A program made the position numbers and the translations under genes. The notes beneath the pieces were generated by a model. The model worked only from the letters and a program-made list of their open reading frames with translations. It searched no databases and was not told the origin of the DNA. DNA of 64,000 nt, taken from assembly GCF_000219625.1 (NCBI RefSeq), contig NC_018217.1:3162001-3226000 (forward strand). The letters run 5' to 3'. Within the stretch, counting starts at the first letter, position 1; each line of letters opens with the position of its first letter. This document shows positions 9,607 through 20,067 of the stretch, piece by piece. Origin of the DNA: Zymoseptoria tritici IPO323 (Eukaryota > Ascomycota > Dothideomycetes > Mycosphaerellales > Mycosphaerellaceae).

Positions 9607-11829
9607 ATGTCGAACGAATACAACTACGATGCGGACGCGCAATTCTTTCCCTTCTTCGTCCTGACGATGAGCTCGCTCGTCACCATTCCTCTCACATACT
9701 CCCTCCTTAAGCCCACCGCCGACGTATCGCAACTCCGAAAAGCCGGACACATCAACTCCGACTTCAAGCCCGAGCACGCCGACATAATTAATGCCCAGCG
9801 CACAAAGCAAAAGCGGAAGGAGCTGCGACTGAAGAGGACGATAGTCGCCGCGATAGGATGGGTCACAATCGCATACATGGCCTACCTCATGTACATTACT
9901 GTGCGAACGGCGCCTGTGATCTGGAATCCCTATGAGATTCTCGACATATCCATGTCAGCCACCGAGAAGCAGATCAACTCGCGGTACAGGAGACTGTCAA
10001 CCACCATGCATCCCGATAAGCGAAGACCGAATGAAGCGCTGAATCAGACGATGGAGACGGTCAACGATGAGTGGGTGGAGATTGTAAAAGCATACAAGGC
10101 GTTGACGGATGAGGAGATTCGGAACAACTTTATTCAATATGGAAACCCAGACGGCAAGCAAAGCACCAGTTTTGGAATCGCTCTACCGCAATTCCTCGTC
10201 GCGGGTGGAGCTGGAAAGTACGTGCTGGCTGTGTATGGATTGGTACTGGGAATTGGTCTTCCATACCTGATTGGCAAGTGGTGGTACGGCATGCAGAGAT
10301 TGACCAAGGAGGGCATTCTCACGACGACTGCTGGTGACATGTTTCGCGAGTATCAGGATCCGATGGAAGGTGGTGATGTCCTCGCCGCTGTCGCGACTGC
10401 ATCAGAGTTCAAGGAGATTCTTCACGGCTCCAAGGCAGACAGCGGGCTCAGCACGGCTGAGAAGAAATTGTCATCTTCAGAATATGTCAACTCCGTCATG
10501 CGACCCAAGGATATCAAGAAACTGCGAGAGCTCGAGGATCCCGTTCGCAGAAAGACACTCGCTCTGCTCTGGGCATATCTCACACGACTCGATTTGGACG
10601 ACACCACACTGGAGGCCGAAAAGTTCGAGCTCCCACCCACCGCACTGCGAATGGAGGAGGCCTTCGTCACCATCTGCCAGTCCTTTGGCATGACCACATC
10701 ACTCCTTTCCACCTTCCACCTCAACCAAAGTCTGATTCAAGCCATCCCACCAACCAAAGCCGGTCGATCACCACTCCTTCAACTGCCACACTTTACTCCG
10801 AGCATTGTCCGTCAAATTGAGTCCTCTGCAAACAGCGGCAGCAATCACATGACCATCCAATCCTTCATGGCTCTTCCCACCGAACAACGCCAATCCCTCG
10901 CCAGCGCAGCCGGCCTCCCCACCTCGCACCTCAAACTCGCCGAGTCCGTTGCCCGCCAACTTCCTTACCTCCAAATCGAAAAGACCTTCTTCAAAGTCCA
11001 AGGCGAAAAACTCCTCACTCCATCCTCCCTCGTCAACTTCGTCGTCAAAGCCCGCTTCATCCCACCCGGTACTCCCGCCTCCGCCATCCCACCCGTCAAC
11101 CCAGATGACCTCCTCGACCCGGACCCCGCCGAAAGCGACCTCAACGCGCAAAAAGTCGAACCCGAGAAATTCGACGTGCCCCTCGCTCATGCACCATACT
11201 TCGCCCGCGACCGCGCCCCGCACTGGTACCTCTTCCTCGCCGACCATCGACAGGGCAAAATCGCCGTCCCACCGTTCAAATTCACGACGTTTGACAAGAA
11301 GGCTTTCGATGCGGACGGCAAGCCTACATTTGCGGTGGTTACACTGAAGATGACCTTTGCCGCGCCGCCGCAGGTCGGAGAGTATAAATTCCAAATGCAT
11401 TTGATTTGTGATAGTTATGTCGGTTTCGATCGTACGGAAGACGCGGTGATGAATATCGAGGACGCGAGTAAACTTGCCGAGGGAGATCGGGAGGATGAAA
11501 TTTCGGAGCCGGATGAAGGTATGCTGCTCTCACCACCACCACCCTATCCCGCCAAGCACAACACTGACGAAGGACTAGATACCATCGCCGGCCAAATGGC
11601 CGCATTGCAGGGTAAACCCACGGAGAGCAAGTCTCACGATCATGGTCACTCTCATGGTCACGCGCATCCGAGAAGGAATGAGAAATTGAGGAAGAAGTTG
11701 GAGGAGGAGGAGAGTGATTATGAGAGTGGCACGGATGGGAGTGAAGATGAGGAGAGCGAGACGGATACGGATACGGATTCGGAAGCGGAGGAGGCGGCGA
11801 AGAAGGAGAAGAAGGGGTGGTTCTCGTGA
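9607..11829 (+). CDS. SEC63: ER protein-translocation subunit Sec63
   Basis: A 740-residue single-exon protein. Sec63 sits in the ER membrane with the Sec61/62 channel, and its lumenal J domain recruits Hsp70/BiP for post-translational import (family knowledge). Seen in order: membrane segment ~13-33, second segment ~77-97, J domain ~105-175 with HPD at 135-137 (MHPDKRRPN), third segment ~200-222, then the Brl/Sec63 region ~230-620. The tail has a His/Gly run (HDHGHSHGHAH, about 675-685) followed by a strongly acidic Glu/Asp/Ser stretch and a short basic end, as in other Sec63 proteins, where the acidic tail binds Sec62. Length matches fungal orthologues. The start is the first ATG in frame, preceded by CGACC. 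Confidence 0.95.
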   Translation: MSNEYNYDADAQFFPFFVLTMSSLVTIPLTYSLLKPTADVSQLRKAGHINSDFKPEHADIINAQRTKQKRKELRLKRTIVAAIGWVTIAYMAYLMYITVRTAPVIWNPYEILDISMSATEKQINSRYRRLSTTMHPDKRRPNEALNQTMETVNDEWVEIVKAYKALTDEEIRNNFIQYGNPDGKQSTSFGIALPQFLVAGGAGKYVLAVYGLVLGIGLPYLIGKWWYGMQRLTKEGILTTTAGDMFREYQDPMEGGDVLAAVATASEFKEILHGSKADSGLSTAEKKLSSSEYVNSVMRPKDIKKLRELEDPVRRKTLALLWAYLTRLDLDDTTLEAEKFELPPTALRMEEAFVTICQSFGMTTSLLSTFHLNQSLIQAIPPTKAGRSPLLQLPHFTPSIVRQIESSANSGSNHMTIQSFMALPTEQRQSLASAAGLPTSHLKLAESVARQLPYLQIEKTFFKVQGEKLLTPSSLVNFVVKARFIPPGTPASAIPPVNPDDLLDPDPAESDLNAQKVEPEKFDVPLAHAPYFARDRAPHWYLFLADHRQGKIAVPPFKFTTFDKKAFDADGKPTFAVVTLKMTFAAPPQVGEYKFQMHLICDSYVGFDRTEDAVMNIEDASKLAEGDREDEISEPDEGMLLSPPPPYPAKHNTDEGLDTIAGQMAALQGKPTESKSHDHGHSHGHAHPRRNEKLRKKLEEEESDYESGTDGSEDEESETDTDTDSEAEEAAKKEKKGWFS

Positions 11830-12071
11830 GGAAGAGGGGATGAGCTGTATGGCGATAGGAGTGAAGTATAGTGGGTATGCATTTTCAAGGTGCATGAACG
11901 TATTCCGAAAGGCGACGTTCTTCAGCGCTGGTAGTGTTCGCGATGTCGACTAGAAGAAGCATTCTTTGAAAACGTGTCGTTCGAGCTCGCAAACGCCGCA
12001 GCATTCAGGAAGGAAAAAACCACTTCTTCACCCGCCAGCCATACCGCCCATCACTCGGGGTGCCGGCCAAC

Positions 12072-13411
12072 TCAAAGCTCATTTCTGGGCCTCAACGAAC
12101 CCTCCTTCACCCCGACCACGACGCCTCGGATCTTCACCTCCGTCGCCGTCTGCCAGCCCACCCCATTCTGCGCATCCTTGTTCTCCTCTGTCCCGGATGG
12201 GTACAGCTGCGCGATCCTCGCCACATCGCCCGCCGAAACTTTCGTCAGTGCTAGGTCCCCATTGATGCCTCCTCCCATCCACAGGCTTCCGCCGTTCACG
12301 CCATCTTTGCGCGTGATCGGTCTTTCATTGGGGAATCCACCTGCGTACGAGTCGTAATTCATGATGCTGTCGTAGTCGTATGCGGCGCTGTGTTCGCGTT
12401 CGGCGGCTAGCACACCAAGGATACCATGCGTCAATTCGGGGACTCGCTTCAGGAAAGACATGGCTCCCCCGAAGTAGGCTTCGGCGTACATTTGATCGTT
12501 GCAGCTACGATGTTGGTCAGTGGTCGTCGAAGTGGAGAGCGTTTGGCGGGATGATGAGGAACAGTAGGACGTACACCAAGGCCATTCTTTCCTCCATGTC
12601 CATCTCACCGAACATGGCCTTTTCATCCTTGGCTACTGCCATTTTCGCGGCTGGGTAACCTCTGAGGCTTCTGCAGCTGTACTTGAGGAAGTTGTCGCGG
12701 TCAGGCCGTTGGTGCTCGTGATCCAGACCAAGAACGTGCCCTGATGGTATGATCCGTTAGCGTCAGTCTGTCAAACTGAGTGCAAAGTCTGGGGGAATTG
12801 TAGGAATTTCTCGTACCGAACTCATGTGCAATTTCTCTCGCTGCGAACTCCTTGTGAAGCCTTGGAATCCATGGTTGGAACGCACAGACGTGCATAACGT
12901 GTCGGTGCGGAGCAGCGAACTGATTGCTTGGGGTGTAATGATACCCGACGCTAGCTTCGGTTCGGCAGGCAGCATTGTGCGCGTCGTTGCCGTCTATGGT
13001 TTCGTCGGAAATCATCAGAGCGTCGGTGGCTACCCCTGGCGAGGCGCAATAGTTGTGTTTGTTCCCTTTAGTGCCCGGGTCGAGAATGATCTTCATCGCC
13101 GAGACTCGCATCGCCTCACCCCAGTATGCAATCGCGAGATTGAGGGGCTCTTCGAGGTTGTCGGCTGAGCGCTTGTCTTTGAAGCAGTATCGGACTGGCT
13201 GCAGCGCATTCGGATAGCCACAAGTGGCGGGCCAGGGGTAGTTGTATGGAGCCTGCAATGGTTCGGCAATAGGTTTGACGCCATACCAGCGACGGGCGAG
13301 GTGGTGGCCAAATTCGGCGTGAGTGTAATTTGCGGAGTGAGGCCCAGGGCAGGAGTACGCTGTCCAAGTGAGAGTGGCCAGAGCGATGATGAGACATTTG
13401 AGGATCTCCAT
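12072..13411 (-). CDS. Secreted astacin-like (M12A) metalloprotease, three exons
   Basis: Exons 12817-13411, 12575-12740 and 12072-12504 give 397 residues in frame. Introns 12741-12816 and 12505-12574 have GTACGA/CAG and GTACGT/TAG borders. Residues 1-20 form a signal peptide (MEILKCLIIALATLTWTAYS). Splicing the first intron completes the zinc site HEFGHVLGLDHEHQRPDRD (H196, E197, H200, G203, H206), the astacin form of the metzincin motif HExxHxxGxxH, followed by Glu and the RxDRD signature. A Met-turn SIMNY (M302) follows in exon 3. All catalytic residues are present, so the enzyme should be active. It probably cleaves extracellular protein. The pro-region is short (about residues 21-70). 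An unspliced reading would stop before the second zinc ligand. Confidence 0.88.
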
Positions 13412-15247
13412 AATCAGCTGAAGGCTGCCGAATGTATTTGTTGCTGTGTATATGGTTTATCGTGGTGGCCTGCTTCGATTGAGCGAAAGGGTGACGAAGC
13501 CCAGTTATAGTCCCGGCTGTTGTTTGTGACTTCGTGAAAGGATTGCACTGAAGTTTGACAGACCTTTCTGGCTTGATTGCATGTGCTCCGCTTGCTTCGC
13601 GATGCTGCTTGTTCAAGCGACGCACTGAGCAATTGTCGCTAAGGAGTGAGCTGTCGTGAAGTGAGTGGTAAGGTAAGGAAGAAGTGTGGAAGGTTGATTA
13701 AAGAATGGGTGGCAAGTAAAGGTCCTTCGAGAATAGTTGAGCATTGACCACAACGCACATGCGTTGCGTGAATACTCAGCACAGTCATGTGCAATTGCTG
13801 GCCATACTTCTCCGGCTTGCTGGCCCTTGGCGACGGTCGATCTCTTATTTGCTCTTCGGCATCGAGTGCGTGTGTAGAGGTGAGCAGATTAATTGAGCAG
13901 CGAAGGCCGAAAGCACCGGTGAGCCCTTGTTGCCGGATCCTGAAGCGAATATGTCCCTCCCATTGCCGCGCGAGACGCAAATTCGCCTCCGTAAAGGGCT
14001 GTAAGATCTCACACATGAATGTTGCCCCTTACGAGGCTCATCATGTGTAAGGCTCAGAGCTAGTGTTGTTACCTCTGCTTGCTGGTTTAGCTGCTGTAAA
14101 TTCGACGCCTTGAGGAACAAAGCTCTCTAGCGAAGAAGTCCATGGCCAGCATCTCCAGAGAATCCGAATGAGATCTGCCCTGCGTGGATGGCCGGCCTAG
14201 ACTTCTGTTTGGCTTTCTTTGGAAGATACCATGAGGCCTGTAATCAGGACGAAGACTTCGCAATGCTCGACCAATGTCGATGCTGAAGGCACAATCACTT
14301 ACATAGTCCGAGATTGTTACCCATGAGAACTCAAGTTCGCGGCTGAACGCAACAAGACTGCTCGATCGGTGTGGATCGTGTGGCAGAGAAAGTGCTCTCC
14401 GTATCGAATAGCTCTTGCTGACCCTCATGGCGGCTGTGATGCGTGCTACACGAGAGCCGCCCGTAAACTTGGTCGTTTTGACCCGTAGGACTTGCTTCTC
14501 GCGAGTAAAGGAGGTGAGGTTGAAAATACAATGGTGACGGAAAGCTTGGCGGTACCTCATGGCCTGCACAAGATCTGAGCGTGGCAGACGTCAGTGCTGT
14601 CGTTCATCGTGATCTCGCTTCCAACAGGGGCCATCCATGAACAATGGAGACTCTTCCCGGAATCGCGATTGCCTTACTGAGGCTTACTCGGAGTTGGACA
14701 TCCCACTCTTGATCTTGTTGACGAGACCATTTCCATTGAAGGAAGAACACATCAATATATTGATGGACACATACATGCCATCCATTCTAAGCGCCATCCA
14801 TTCCACGCGGCTGACCTGACATTCAAGCGCCACTAACGGCAGAGCATCGGGCAATTCTTTCCTTCTGTGATCGATCGTCGGATCAACATCGCGTCCGCCA
14901 AGTGCCAGCAACGTGGTGGTGCTGGGATAGGACAGGGTTCGCGACAAGCGAGCCAACATTTCGACCTCATCTTCCTGCTCTCAATTGATTGTCTTCTTCC
15001 ATCTTGCGACAGCGCATCCTACCGTGCACATTGTGGTGCAAACAATCAGTCCTACGGTATCATTCACTCCTGAGATTCCTTCTTCCCTACGAGCCATTGC
15101 TGCCATGTCGGTGATTTCGGGACCCTTCAGTACGAGAGAAAGATAGCACCTACCTTGCCTGCCCGCCCGTTTACCACTTGAGCATATACTACCGCAGACA
15201 TCTACATCACTTTGTATTTCTGTCGAGACTAAGAGGCCGCAGCAAGC
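13412..15247. other. Intergenic, no supported gene
   Basis: About 1.8 kb between the divergent protease and channel genes. It contains only short frames (such as 13639-14016 and 14087-14569 minus) with no recognisable motif or plausible splice structure. The last ~200 bases before 15248 are pyrimidine-rich and likely form the promoter and leader of the channel gene. Confidence 0.5.
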
Positions 15248-18200
15248 ATGGATCCTGGGGCTACCACTCCCTCGTCCAGTTGCACCGAGACCAACTGGTT
15301 CTTGCAAATCTTCAACTGTCCGCGATCTGTCGAAGGTTCCTCACCCACCACCATCGGGGCGCTGGTCGCCGCGCTGGCCGTTTCGTTCGCATCCCTCGGT
15401 GGCCAGACTCTCATCTTCACCATCCTCCGATTGAAGCTCACCAGAATCTATCGACCCAAGTCATATCTCGTCCCGGAACGAGAGCGGGTCCCACCTCCAC
15501 CGGGAGGTATCATCGGCTGGATCTACCCTCTGTGGACCACCTCCAACCTGACCCTCATCCAAAAATGTGGTCTCGATGCATATTTCTTCCTCCGCTACCT
15601 TCGCATGCTCTTGAAGATCTTCTTTCCCATGGCCATACTCTGTCTACCTGTACTGCTTCCTATCAACAACAGTGGTGGGAATGGCTTGCAAGGACTGGAC
15701 AAGCTGACCGTGGCAAATATCATTGCTACCAAAGGAGACCGATTGTGGACACATCTGGTCTTAGCAATCATCTTCATTGGCTGGCTCTGCTATGTCGTGT
15801 TCATGGAACTTCGAGGATACATCCGCGTCCGACAGGCCTACCTGACAAGCCCGCAGCACAGAATTCGCGCTTCAGCCACCACCGTGCTTGTTACTGGCAT
15901 TCCACGCAAATGGCTGACGCTCGAGGCGCTCTCGGGTCTGTACGACGTCTTTCCCGGTGGCATTCGCAACATCTGGATCAATCGAAATTACGATGCATTG
16001 GCCGAAAAGGTCAGCGACCGCGAGTCTATTGCTAAGAGCTTGGAAAACGCGGAGACGAATTTGATCAAGAAGTGTCGGGAAAAGCATGCCGAAGCTGAGA
16101 AGAAACGGGCTAAGAAGGAGGGTTACAGGACGAAGAGCAAGGAACAATTGAAGCAGGACAAGGCAGATGAGGATGCTGCAGCAGAACGACTGGCTGAAGG
16201 TCAGGGCGTCAGCGCTGGAGCCCATCACGAGACCCAACATGGCATGCAGGATATTCTCGACGAGGACGATCGACAGGAGGATAATTACACCAGTCCTGGA
16301 CACAAACCTCGCGGATTTGCTGGTAAAGTCGGCCAAGGGATTGGCAATTTTGGCAAAGGAGTTACCAAGTTCGGTGGACGAGTGGTGGGAGATTTTGACA
16401 CGACTCTGCATAAAGCTGGAACCGATTTGAATCGCAACGTTGACGTCCTTAACACCGGCGGTATTGGCGGCGGATTCGTCGTGGACGACAGCTTGTATGA
16501 TTCACCTGCGGCTCAACGATCTAACCAGAATCTACGCGCGGATGGACTCACTGGCCTACGCAAGCCTGGACAGACTGCTAAGCAGCAGCTGGATGGAGCG
16601 AACAATGAGCGGAGTCAAATGCAGGCACGCCCTCGAAATGACTCATCTGCCATCGCAGACGCTCGAGGTAGGAATTCGTCCAACAGCGACGACACTCTCG
16701 GCGGCCCGCATATTCGTATGACCCGTCCGTCTGCAGATGAACCGCGGTCGACCATGGAGACCGAAAAGCCGCAAGCGCAGAAAGCACACCGTAAGCCATG
16801 GAATTTCCTCAAGAACCAAGATAACAACCTGGTCGTGCCATCCCCCCAGCCTCATCAAGCTGAGGGAGAAGACGGCTTCCCGCTTCACCATGGAGAAAAG
16901 TCTCACTCCGAGGACAAGCAGAAAGATCGGAAGAAGAAAGATGTGAAGTCCACAGACGAAGAATACGACTGCGCCTTCGACGAGGAATGGGATGAAGACC
17001 AAGACGAAGAGCCATACTGGCGCCGCCACATCGAGCCCAAGGATCGCGAAACCATGCGACTACCCCTGTTCTCACCAGGCTGGTTCCCTGCACTCCCTCT
17101 TGTTGGAAAGAAAGTGGACCGGATCTACCATTTACGACGCGAGCTGGCTCGTCTCAATTTGGAGATCGAGGAGGACCAGAACGACCCGGACAAATTCCCC
17201 TACATGAACTCGGCTTTCATCCAATTCAACCATCAGATTGCTGCGCACATGTGTTGTCAATCTCTTAGCCACCACATCCCACAGCAAATGGCTCCTCGGA
17301 TTGTCGAAATCAGTCCTGACGACGTCATCTGGGACAACATGTCCATCAAATGGTGGGAACGATATCTCCGAACATTTATCGTGCTGCTCGTCTGCGCTGG
17401 GCTTATCATTCTCTACGCCGTTCCTGTGGCTCTGACTGGTCTGATATCCAATGTTGGCCAACTGGCTACCTTCGCGCCTTGGCTCAGGTGGCTCAACGAT
17501 GCACCCAAATGGGTCATTTCAGCGATCGAAGGTATTTTGCCTCCGCTCCTGCTCGCCTTGATCCTGGCATTGGTGCCGGTTATCTTCCGGCTCATGATTC
17601 AGCAGAAAGGTGTGGCCACTGGGAATGCAAAAGAGATGGGCGTGCAAACTTGGTACTTTGCCTTTCTGTTCATTCAGGTCTTCTTCGTTGTTACGCTATC
17701 CACTGGTTTTAGCGAGTTTGTCAACAACTTTGCCAATAATCCGGGAGAGGTGGTGGAGACGTTGGGGAAGACTCTTCCACAATCGTCCAACTACTTCTTC
17801 ACCTACCTTACGGTGCAAGCGCTTTCCAACTCTGCCAGCAATCTCTTACAGACCGGCAGTCTCTTCGGGTGGTTCATCCTTGCACCACTGCTGGACTCGA
17901 CAGCTCGGGCGAAGTGGAAGCGCCAAACTGAGCTCAACCGAGTCCAATGGGGATCCTTCTTCCCGCCGTTCACCAACTTTGCCGTCATTGGAATTATTTA
18001 TTCCATTTTGTCGCCGCTGATTCTGGTGTTCATGCTCCTCATCTTCGGCCTTTTCTGGATCGTCTATCGCTACAACGTCCTCTTCGTCTACCAATTCAAG
18101 AACGACACCGGTGGTCTGCTCTTCCCAGTCGCCATCAACCAACTCTTCGTCGGCGTGTACTTTCTCGAGGTCTGCTTGATTGGTATTTTCTTCACCACCA

Positions 18201-19066
18201 TCGAGAACGGCACGGTCGTCACTCTACCGCAAGGCATCATCATGATCCTGGTCCTCGTCGCTACAGTTGGCTACCAAATCCTCATGAACTCGGCTTTCAA
18301 CCCTCTCTTCCAATATCTGCCCATCACCCTCGAAGACGAAGCCGTCATCCGCGACGAAGAATTCGCCCGCGCGCAAGCCAGCAAATTCGCGCCTTTGACA
18401 CAGCAGGAAGAGCAAGAAGCCGAGGACCCTCGAGACATACAGGATGTGCTCGAGAGGAAGGAACGCAACGAACACGACCAGGACGTCGCCGCCGAGGACT
18501 CTGAACGCCGCAACATCGAAGAACACCGTCGTCCCTCGGCTGTGCATCCGACACCCTCTTCTTCTCCGAATGAAAAGGCAAAGGCTTGGTACCATAGAAC
18601 GGAAGCCACGCCCGCCGCTCTCAACCCGGAGAAGTGGAAACACGTCGGCCCCGAAGCCGTCGCTCGCCTGCGCTACCTCGCCGACGGCAAACCCGTCAAG
18701 TCGCAGAACGCCAACAACACCAACGACCCGGAGTCCCAAAAGACCGTCGGCGACGTCCTCTTCGCCGGCTACGCGGACGAATTGGAAGATCTCACCCCCG
18801 ACGAACGCGACTTGCTCGTGCGCTTCGCGTTTCAGCATTCTGCGCTGAGGGCGAAACGGCCGGTGGTGTGGATTCCTAGGGATACGTTGGGGGTTAGTGA
18901 TGATGAGATTCGGCGGGCGAAGAGGATGTCTACGGTCAAGCTGGGAGGGGAGGAGAGGGTGAACATTTGGATGAGTAATGAGGGGACTGCGTTGGATGGG
19001 AAGGGGAGGGTGGTGTTTCGGAGGAGTCCGCCGGATCTTCGGAGTTTGGATTTGATTGCGCTGTGA
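15248..19066 (+). CDS. OSCA/CSC1-type (DUF221) cation channel with PHM7 tail
   Basis: A 1,272-residue single-exon membrane protein of the CSC1/OSCA/TMEM63 family, known for osmosensitive calcium-permeable channels in the plasma membrane. Three N-terminal membrane segments (about 37-60, 118-140, 163-185) match the RSN1_TM block. A cytosolic region (about 205-690) follows, with a coiled Lys/Glu stretch (~255-310) and a long low-complexity insert (~310-610). Then come the conserved ...NSAFIQFNHQIAAHMCC... block (~655-675) and a 7TM core (~700-1020). The C-terminus (about 1100-1272) has the PHM7-type extracellular tail ending RRSPPDLRSLDLIAL. The protein is 300-400 residues longer than typical, mostly from the insert and tail. 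Which fungal paralogue it is (CSC1, PHM7, RSN1) cannot be decided by eye. Confidence 0.9.
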   Translation: MDPGATTPSSSCTETNWFLQIFNCPRSVEGSSPTTIGALVAALAVSFASLGGQTLIFTILRLKLTRIYRPKSYLVPERERVPPPPGGIIGWIYPLWTTSNLTLIQKCGLDAYFFLRYLRMLLKIFFPMAILCLPVLLPINNSGGNGLQGLDKLTVANIIATKGDRLWTHLVLAIIFIGWLCYVVFMELRGYIRVRQAYLTSPQHRIRASATTVLVTGIPRKWLTLEALSGLYDVFPGGIRNIWINRNYDALAEKVSDRESIAKSLENAETNLIKKCREKHAEAEKKRAKKEGYRTKSKEQLKQDKADEDAAAERLAEGQGVSAGAHHETQHGMQDILDEDDRQEDNYTSPGHKPRGFAGKVGQGIGNFGKGVTKFGGRVVGDFDTTLHKAGTDLNRNVDVLNTGGIGGGFVVDDSLYDSPAAQRSNQNLRADGLTGLRKPGQTAKQQLDGANNERSQMQARPRNDSSAIADARGRNSSNSDDTLGGPHIRMTRPSADEPRSTMETEKPQAQKAHRKPWNFLKNQDNNLVVPSPQPHQAEGEDGFPLHHGEKSHSEDKQKDRKKKDVKSTDEEYDCAFDEEWDEDQDEEPYWRRHIEPKDRETMRLPLFSPGWFPALPLVGKKVDRIYHLRRELARLNLEIEEDQNDPDKFPYMNSAFIQFNHQIAAHMCCQSLSHHIPQQMAPRIVEISPDDVIWDNMSIKWWERYLRTFIVLLVCAGLIILYAVPVALTGLISNVGQLATFAPWLRWLNDAPKWVISAIEGILPPLLLALILALVPVIFRLMIQQKGVATGNAKEMGVQTWYFAFLFIQVFFVVTLSTGFSEFVNNFANNPGEVVETLGKTLPQSSNYFFTYLTVQALSNSASNLLQTGSLFGWFILAPLLDSTARAKWKRQTELNRVQWGSFFPPFTNFAVIGIIYSILSPLILVFMLLIFGLFWIVYRYNVLFVYQFKNDTGGLLFPVAINQLFVGVYFLEVCLIGIFFTTIENGTVVTLPQGIIMILVLVATVGYQILMNSAFNPLFQYLPITLEDEAVIRDEEFARAQASKFAPLTQQEEQEAEDPRDIQDVLERKERNEHDQDVAAEDSERRNIEEHRRPSAVHPTPSSSPNEKAKAWYHRTEATPAALNPEKWKHVGPEAVARLRYLADGKPVKSQNANNTNDPESQKTVGDVLFAGYADELEDLTPDERDLLVRFAFQHSALRAKRPVVWIPRDTLGVSDDEIRRAKRMSTVKLGGEERVNIWMSNEGTALDGKGRVVFRRSPPDLRSLDLIAL

Positions 19067-20067
19067 TGAAGGGCGTGGTTGTGGCATTGAGTGGAGAGCG
19101 GCATGGACGGCGTTTCTTTTTTCCTCTGGCATTGCGACTTGTGTATAGGTTTGGGATACCCTTTGAGGCATTTTTATTGGGTGTGTTGTATGTGGAGCGA
19201 GCATAGATGAATCCGACGTGTAGCCGTTGGACATCTCCCATACCTTAGCATTGTATGGTCCTGCCATGCGGCCAAAGGACTCTCGAGACTCCCAGAGACC
19301 AGGCTCATAGAGTCTTGGCACTGACGGGACTGCGCCATCGCTTCTTCCGTCTCGACTTCCCGTCCTTTTCTGCCTCACCATCAACTCGACCATCTCCGGG
19401 CCAGTGACTCCCAACGCCACCACGGCGACTCCGACGGTGCCAACATGCCGAGAGAGTACATGCATCGGGCAGGCAAAGAATTTTGCAAGGCTACCCGATG
19501 ACTTTACTCTTCTAGGGAAGCGGACGAGGAGGTCTGTTGGCCACTACTGCAGCCTCGCAGCACCCGCGTCTCCGGCTTTCAACCAGGCGCATCTAGACCA
19601 TCGTACGCAAAGCTGCCCTGAATTTGTGTCGAGCGAGAGATGGGACCTTCGTGGGAGCATGCTCCCGAGTGGTGGGTAGTTGCGGAGCTTCGAAATTGGA
19701 CTCTCTATGGAGACAGCACTGCTCAGCCGGCCATTGCTGCGAAGTCTACCCTGGCAAGCCATCGCCAACGCTCTCAAGTCCATGCCGGAGCGGACCAGAG
19801 TCTCGACCGTCCGCGCGCTGCCAAAACTCTATGAAGTAGAAGTCGATCAAAAGAGCCTGCTCGCGCAACCCTGGAGCGAGCTCGTCCCCTCACGAGCTAC
19901 CTTCCTCTTGTCCGTCTTTCATCCAAGCAAAGCGTTTTCGAAACGTTCTCGTTCTCGCCTCCTGCGTCTCGCAGGGAGCTGCCGCTTATCTACTACCACA
20001 GTCGAACACCCGCGACCGGAACTCGTGCCTCAGACAGCCCTGGATGAATTACGAGCTGTTTGGCCCA
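19067..20067. other. Intergenic plus unresolved 5' end of the next gene
   Basis: About 1 kb. The first part should hold the channel gene's terminator. One or more 5' exons of the Ser/Thr-rich protein gene probably lie between about 19,600 and 20,060, because the downstream frame is closed by a stop at 20045-20047. No single exon here could be chosen with confidence. Confidence 0.4.

Noticed and set aside
10768..11400. 210-codon minus-strand frame inside SEC63
   Set aside because: Antisense shadow of a well-supported gene.
13639..14569. Two minus-strand frames in the gap before the channel gene
   Set aside because: No recognisable motif, no consistent splice sites, and competing frames of similar length in the same place.
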